In this document: piece by piece, positions 6,312 through 8,584 of the stretch
How positions within the stretch are numbered: position 1 is the first letter of the stretch
Layout: every line of letters starts with the position of its first letter
Source: Erysipelotrichaceae bacterium
Lineage (GTDB): Bacteria > Bacillota_I > Bacilli_A > Erysipelotrichales > Erysipelotrichaceae
Length of the DNA: 8,584 bases
Direction: 5' to 3'
Assembly: GCA_016302195.1 (NCBI GenBank)
Contig: JAEDOA010000061.1
Span: 1-8,584, forward strand
Position numbers and translations under genes: made by a program
The notes under the pieces: generated by a model
Seen by the model: the letters and a program-made list of their open reading frames with translations, nothing else
The model's database searches: none
What the model was told of the DNA's origin: nothing

Positions 6312-6590
6312 CTACAAGCAATTAATTACTAAAGTAAATATTGTTACGAAAATAAAAATACCAGCAATAAGGTATACTTTTACATCCGATTTTTCAGAAC
6401 TAAATAAAGTCACGAAAGCAAATGCTGCTAAAACTAATAGGATGGCCATAGCCATAGTTTTACTAACAATATTTGTGGGACTGCCATCAAAGCCAACTTG
6501 AACAATCACCTGCTGAGGCAACATAACAAAGCACAATGTCAACAAAATGACTTCATTAGTTAACAACACAAAACTCATTTTTTTATTCAT
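6312..6590 (-). CDS. Small membrane protein, DUF1648-like
   Basis: This 92-residue protein has three predicted membrane helices (about 7-24, 45-64 and 71-90). Between helices 1 and 2 lies LPQQV...GFDGSPTNIVSK (24-44), which resembles the DUF1648 signature (LPdqiP-x-H-x-n-x-G-xPd-x-ygsK) found in SdpI-like immunity and sensor membrane proteins. The usual histidine is not clear here. The start has AGGTGA about 7 nt upstream, lying inside the 3' end of the DUF1697 gene, whose stop is 1 nt away. Followed by an ABC exporter pair, it may help sense or resist an envelope-active compound. That is inference; the family call is tentative because the protein is short. Confidence 0.6.
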   Translation of the reverse strand: MNKKMSFVLLTNEVILLTLCFVMLPQQVIVQVGFDGSPTNIVSKTMAMAILLVLAAFAFVTLFSSEKSDVKVYLIAGIFIFVTIFTLVINCL

Positions 6591-6591
6591 T

Positions 6592-7125
6592 CTATTTCAC
6601 CTTTCCTAACAGCTTTTCTACTGTTGATATTTTCCTAACCGTAAACTGATTTGACAATTCGCAATTAGCACTGGAAAAATACCACTTGCTTTTGCGATAA
6701 TTGGCTAAATCGAAAGACCAATATATGCATTTATCACCTAGCAAATATTTATCGTATTGACTCGTCGCACCAAGAGAAAGCTCGATTTGTTTTACTGAAG
6801 CTGATATTGGAAAGATGATATTATCATAATATCCTTTTTCACTAAAATTGCTTTCCAGAAAATCATCAAGCATCTTTTTTACATCCTGATAAGAACCGAG
6901 ATAATAATTTACATTAAAACTAAAATTAGCAACAAGTATATCATCTATCATTTCCCTGACTTTATCATACTCTAGATCACAAGAAAAACAAAAATTACCA
7001 CTATTTATATATGATACAACATTACTACATCCCTTTTGAGATAATAACGATTTCAATAAAGTATTATCTAGATGATTTTTTCCACTTATATTTACTGCTC
7101 TAAAAAGAAGAACATACTGATTCAT
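6592..7125 (-). CDS. DUF1697 family protein
   Basis: This 177-residue cytosolic protein has the usual length for DUF1697. Its N-terminal signature LLFRAVNISGKNHL (6-19) corresponds to the family's LLRGINVGGKN. SYINSGNFCF (38-47) corresponds to YIQSGNVvF. Near the C-terminus, NQFTVRKISTVEKLL (159-173) corresponds to 'mTvRNwnTvekL'. The family has no established biochemical role; its fold is a ferredoxin-like repeat. RBS AAAGGA is present upstream, with a spacer on the long side (about 9 nt). It is the first gene of the minus-strand operon that continues into the small membrane protein and the ABC transporter. DUF1697 genes are often found as isolated accessory genes, so any link with transport is only positional. 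Confidence 0.85.
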   Translation of the reverse strand: MNQYVLLFRAVNISGKNHLDNTLLKSLLSQKGCSNVVSYINSGNFCFSCDLEYDKVREMIDDILVANFSFNVNYYLGSYQDVKKMLDDFLESNFSEKGYYDNIIFPISASVKQIELSLGATSQYDKYLLGDKCIYWSFDLANYRKSKWYFSSANCELSNQFTVRKISTVEKLLGKVK

Positions 7126-7155
7126 AACTATTTATCCTTTTGGTATATTAGATTT

Positions 7156-7161
7156 ATTATA
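7156..7161 (-). promoter_or_regulatory. -10 element of the DUF1697/ABC operon promoter
   Basis: The minus strand reads TGTATAAT, with a perfect TATAAT at 7161-7156 preceded by TG, close to an extended -10. No convincing -35 lies 16-18 bp upstream; the region is T-rich. A start near 7149 gives a leader of about 24 nt to the DUF1697 ATG at 7125. Confidence 0.45.
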
Positions 7162-7187
7162 CATGAAAAATAACTAAAATAATAGAA

Positions 7188-7216
7188 TTGTATGATATTA
7201 AATAAAATGGTATCAT
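7188..7216 (+). promoter_or_regulatory. Promoter of the CofE-like ligase gene, with internal inverted repeat
   Basis: The -35 TTGTAT (7188-7193) and -10 TATCAT (7211-7216) are 17 bp apart. The start would be near 7223, leaving about 20 nt of leader with RBS AGAGGT. An inverted repeat ATGATA (7192-7197) / TATCAT (7211-7216) with 13 bp between spans the promoter and could be an operator, although one arm is simply the -10 box. Confidence 0.5.
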
Positions 7217-7242
7217 TGCACGGTTGAAAAAGAGGTAGTGTT

Positions 7243-8430
7243 ATGAGTGAATTTATTAAAACAACATCTATGGGAATTGTTTGCCCCATCATTAAAGAAG
7301 GAGATGATTTAAAACAAATTGTCGTTAATTCTTTATTACAGGCTTCAAAAGACAATTTCGAAATACAGGACAGAGATGTATTAGCTATTACAGAATCAGT
7401 TGTCGCAAGAGCGCAAGGAAACTATTGCACAATCAATGATATTAAAACTGATATTGAAAGAAAATATCCTGATGGCATCATCGGTTTAGTTTTCCCTATT
7501 ACTTCAAGAAACAGATTCTCAATTTGCTTAAAAGCTATTGCCTCAGGGGCAAAAAAGATTTACTTGCAGTTGAGTTACCCTACTGATGAAGTGGGAAATC
7601 AAATCATGACTGTTGATCAATTAGATCAATTCCACATTAATCCATATAGCGATAATTTAACCTTAGAACAATATCGTCAATATTTTGGAGAGAATCTTCA
7701 CCCTTTCACCAAAGTTGACTACATCGCATTTTATCAAGAACTAATTCAAAAGCAGGGTTGTGAAGTAGAGATTATCTTCTCAAATGATTGCCGTCATATT
7801 CTTAACTATACTAAAAATGTCTTAGTATGCGACATCCATACAAGACAGCGTACTAAACGCATCTTAAAAGAAAACAATGCTGAAATTGTTTATGGTCTTG
7901 ATGACATCATGTCTGAGCCAATCAATAACAGTGGGTACAATAAGCAATTTGGCTTATTAGGAAGCAATAAGGCTGATGAGGAAAGAATCAAGTTATTCCC
8001 AAGAGATTGCCAGGTTTTTGTTGATGATATCCAAAAACAATTATTCGATATCACAGGCAAAAAGATAGAAGTTATGATTTATGGTGATGGCGCCTTCAAA
8101 GATCCAGTTGGTAAGATTTGGGAATTAGCTGACCCTATGGTATCTCCTGCTTACACAGTCGGTTTGGAAGGAACACCAAATGAATTAAAACTAAAATATT
8201 TAGCTGATAACGAATTTAAAGACTTAACTGGTGATCAATTAAGAAAGGCAATAACCGAAAAAATCAGCCATAAAGAAGACAATTTGGCTGGCAAAATGGT
8301 TTCAGAGGGAACTACACCTAGAAGACTTGTAGACTTACTAGGATCACTAGCCGATTTGACAAGCGGTTCTGGTGATAAAGGAACACCTGTTGTCTATATT
8401 CAAAATTATTTCAGCAACTACTCAAAATAA
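7243..8430 (+). CDS. CofE-like (coenzyme F420-0:gamma-glutamyl ligase family) protein, long form
   Basis: This is a 395-residue cytosolic protein. Residues 41-62 (IQDRDVLAITESVVARAQGNYC) match the F420-ligase N-terminal region, whose canonical form is DVlvitsKivSkaEG. MIYGDGAFKDPVGKIWELAD (278-297) and SPAYTVGLEGTPNELKLKYLADN (301-323) look like an acidic, metal/GTP-binding-type region. The C-terminal GTTPRRLVDLLGSLADLTSGSG (356-377) and TPVVYIQNYF complete the protein. Archaeal and actinobacterial CofE enzymes are about 250 residues, so this belongs to the longer form seen in many Firmicutes that do not make F420. It may add glutamate to another cofactor, folate being one alternative since related proteins have been proposed to replace FolC. 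The substrate is unproven. The start is supported by AGAGGT. The gene is monocistronic, with its own promoter and terminator. Confidence 0.82.
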   Translation: MSEFIKTTSMGIVCPIIKEGDDLKQIVVNSLLQASKDNFEIQDRDVLAITESVVARAQGNYCTINDIKTDIERKYPDGIIGLVFPITSRNRFSICLKAIASGAKKIYLQLSYPTDEVGNQIMTVDQLDQFHINPYSDNLTLEQYRQYFGENLHPFTKVDYIAFYQELIQKQGCEVEIIFSNDCRHILNYTKNVLVCDIHTRQRTKRILKENNAEIVYGLDDIMSEPINNSGYNKQFGLLGSNKADEERIKLFPRDCQVFVDDIQKQLFDITGKKIEVMIYGDGAFKDPVGKIWELADPMVSPAYTVGLEGTPNELKLKYLADNEFKDLTGDQLRKAITEKISHKEDNLAGKMVSEGTTPRRLVDLLGSLADLTSGSGDKGTPVVYIQNYFSNYSK

Positions 8431-8437
8431 GCAAACG

Positions 8438-8467
8438 AAAACTTCGACAAAGCATCGAAGTTTTTTT
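8438..8467 (+). terminator. Intrinsic terminator of the CofE-like gene
   Basis: A perfect 10-bp stem (AAAACTTCGA at 8438-8447 with TCGAAGTTTT at 8455-8464) and a 7-nt loop CAAAGCA are followed by T to 8467. It begins 7 nt after the stop codon. The T-run contains the first bases of the convergent gene's stop codon. On the minus strand the stem is followed by TTTTCGTTT, so it may also stop that transcript, less efficiently. Confidence 0.88.
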
Positions 8468-8584
8468 ATTTCTCGATTTTCTTAAATAGAAAGGCATCAT
8501 GAAAATCCATCTGATTTTTATCACAGTAAAAGCCTAATACTTTCTTATAATCTTTTGTTGAAGTAGTTAATGTGATGTAATCTG
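8466..8584 (-). CDS. 3' end of a convergent gene cut by the window edge, possible GNAT acetyltransferase
   Basis: The minus strand carries an open frame from the window edge (first full codon at 8582) to a TAA at 8468-8466. It encodes 38 residues, beginning DYITLTTSTKDYKKVLGFYC and ending FHDAFLFKKIEK. The other two minus frames are closed by stops early. The pattern 'LTTS..DY..vL.FY...' followed by a short strand and KKI resembles the C-terminal end of some GNAT acetyltransferases, but the fragment lacks the acetyl-CoA loop, so the family is a guess. Its stop codon lies inside the T-run of the upstream terminator, the same tight convergent arrangement as at 1468. Confidence 0.55.
   Translation of the reverse strand, partial: DYITLTTSTKDYKKVLGFYCDKNQMDFHDAFLFKKIEK

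Noticed and set aside
7128..7355. Minus-strand open frame of 75 codons over the start of the CofE-like gene
   Set aside because: It overlaps the well-supported ligase start and the divergent promoters, and its translation looks random.
1..8584. Genetic code 4 (TGA = Trp), suggested by the AT richness
   Set aside because: All genes read through with TGG as the only Trp codon seen, and none is broken at TGA.

Overview
The window is a compact, AT-rich stretch of a Gram-positive-type (Bacillota) chromosome. The evidence is short intergenic gaps, strong GGAGG-type ribosome binding sites, TTGNNN/TATAAT-like promoters, T-rich hairpin terminators, and protein families typical of low-GC Firmicutes (DUF2089, DUF4097, a long CofE-like ligase, DUF1697). 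A bacillus/erysipelotrichial relative is plausible, but the sequence alone does not fix the genus. There is no rRNA, tRNA, CRISPR array, insertion sequence or phage gene. The longest gap without a gene is about 147 bp.

Left part (1-1470). A fragment of an upstream gene ends at 94. After a GC-free 72-bp tract comes a two-gene operon: a DUF2089 protein (zinc ribbon, helix-turn-helix, SHOCT-like tail) and a DUF4097 beta-repeat protein. A promoter with a perfect 12-bp palindrome at its start site precedes the operon, and a 15-bp-stem terminator closes it. The pair looks like a split version of the YvlB/LiaX envelope-stress architecture.

Middle part (1468-4595). A CPA2 (Kef/NapA-type) cation/proton antiporter gene and an MgtC/SapB-like gene lie one base apart on the minus strand. 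They diverge from a LysR-type regulator across a 124-bp region whose two predicted promoters overlap. This is the classic layout in which a LysR protein controls itself and the divergent operon, so the module is probably a regulated ion/pH-homeostasis unit. The MgtC-like protein lacks the glycine-rich central motif of its family.

Right part (4596-8584). A four-gene minus-strand operon encodes a DUF1697 protein, a 92-residue DUF1648-like membrane protein, an ABC ATPase and an ABC-2-type permease. The last gene ends directly against the lysR stop codon with no base between them. Divergent from this operon is a 395-residue homologue of coenzyme F420-0:gamma-glutamyl ligase, whose substrate in a bacterium of this type is probably not F420. 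A hairpin terminator separates it from the 3' end of a convergent gene cut by the window edge.

Nothing here is an obviously new defence or mobile system. The strongest leads are the DUF2089/DUF4097 pair with its palindrome, the antiporter/aberrant-MgtC/LysR module, and the orphan CofE-like enzyme.
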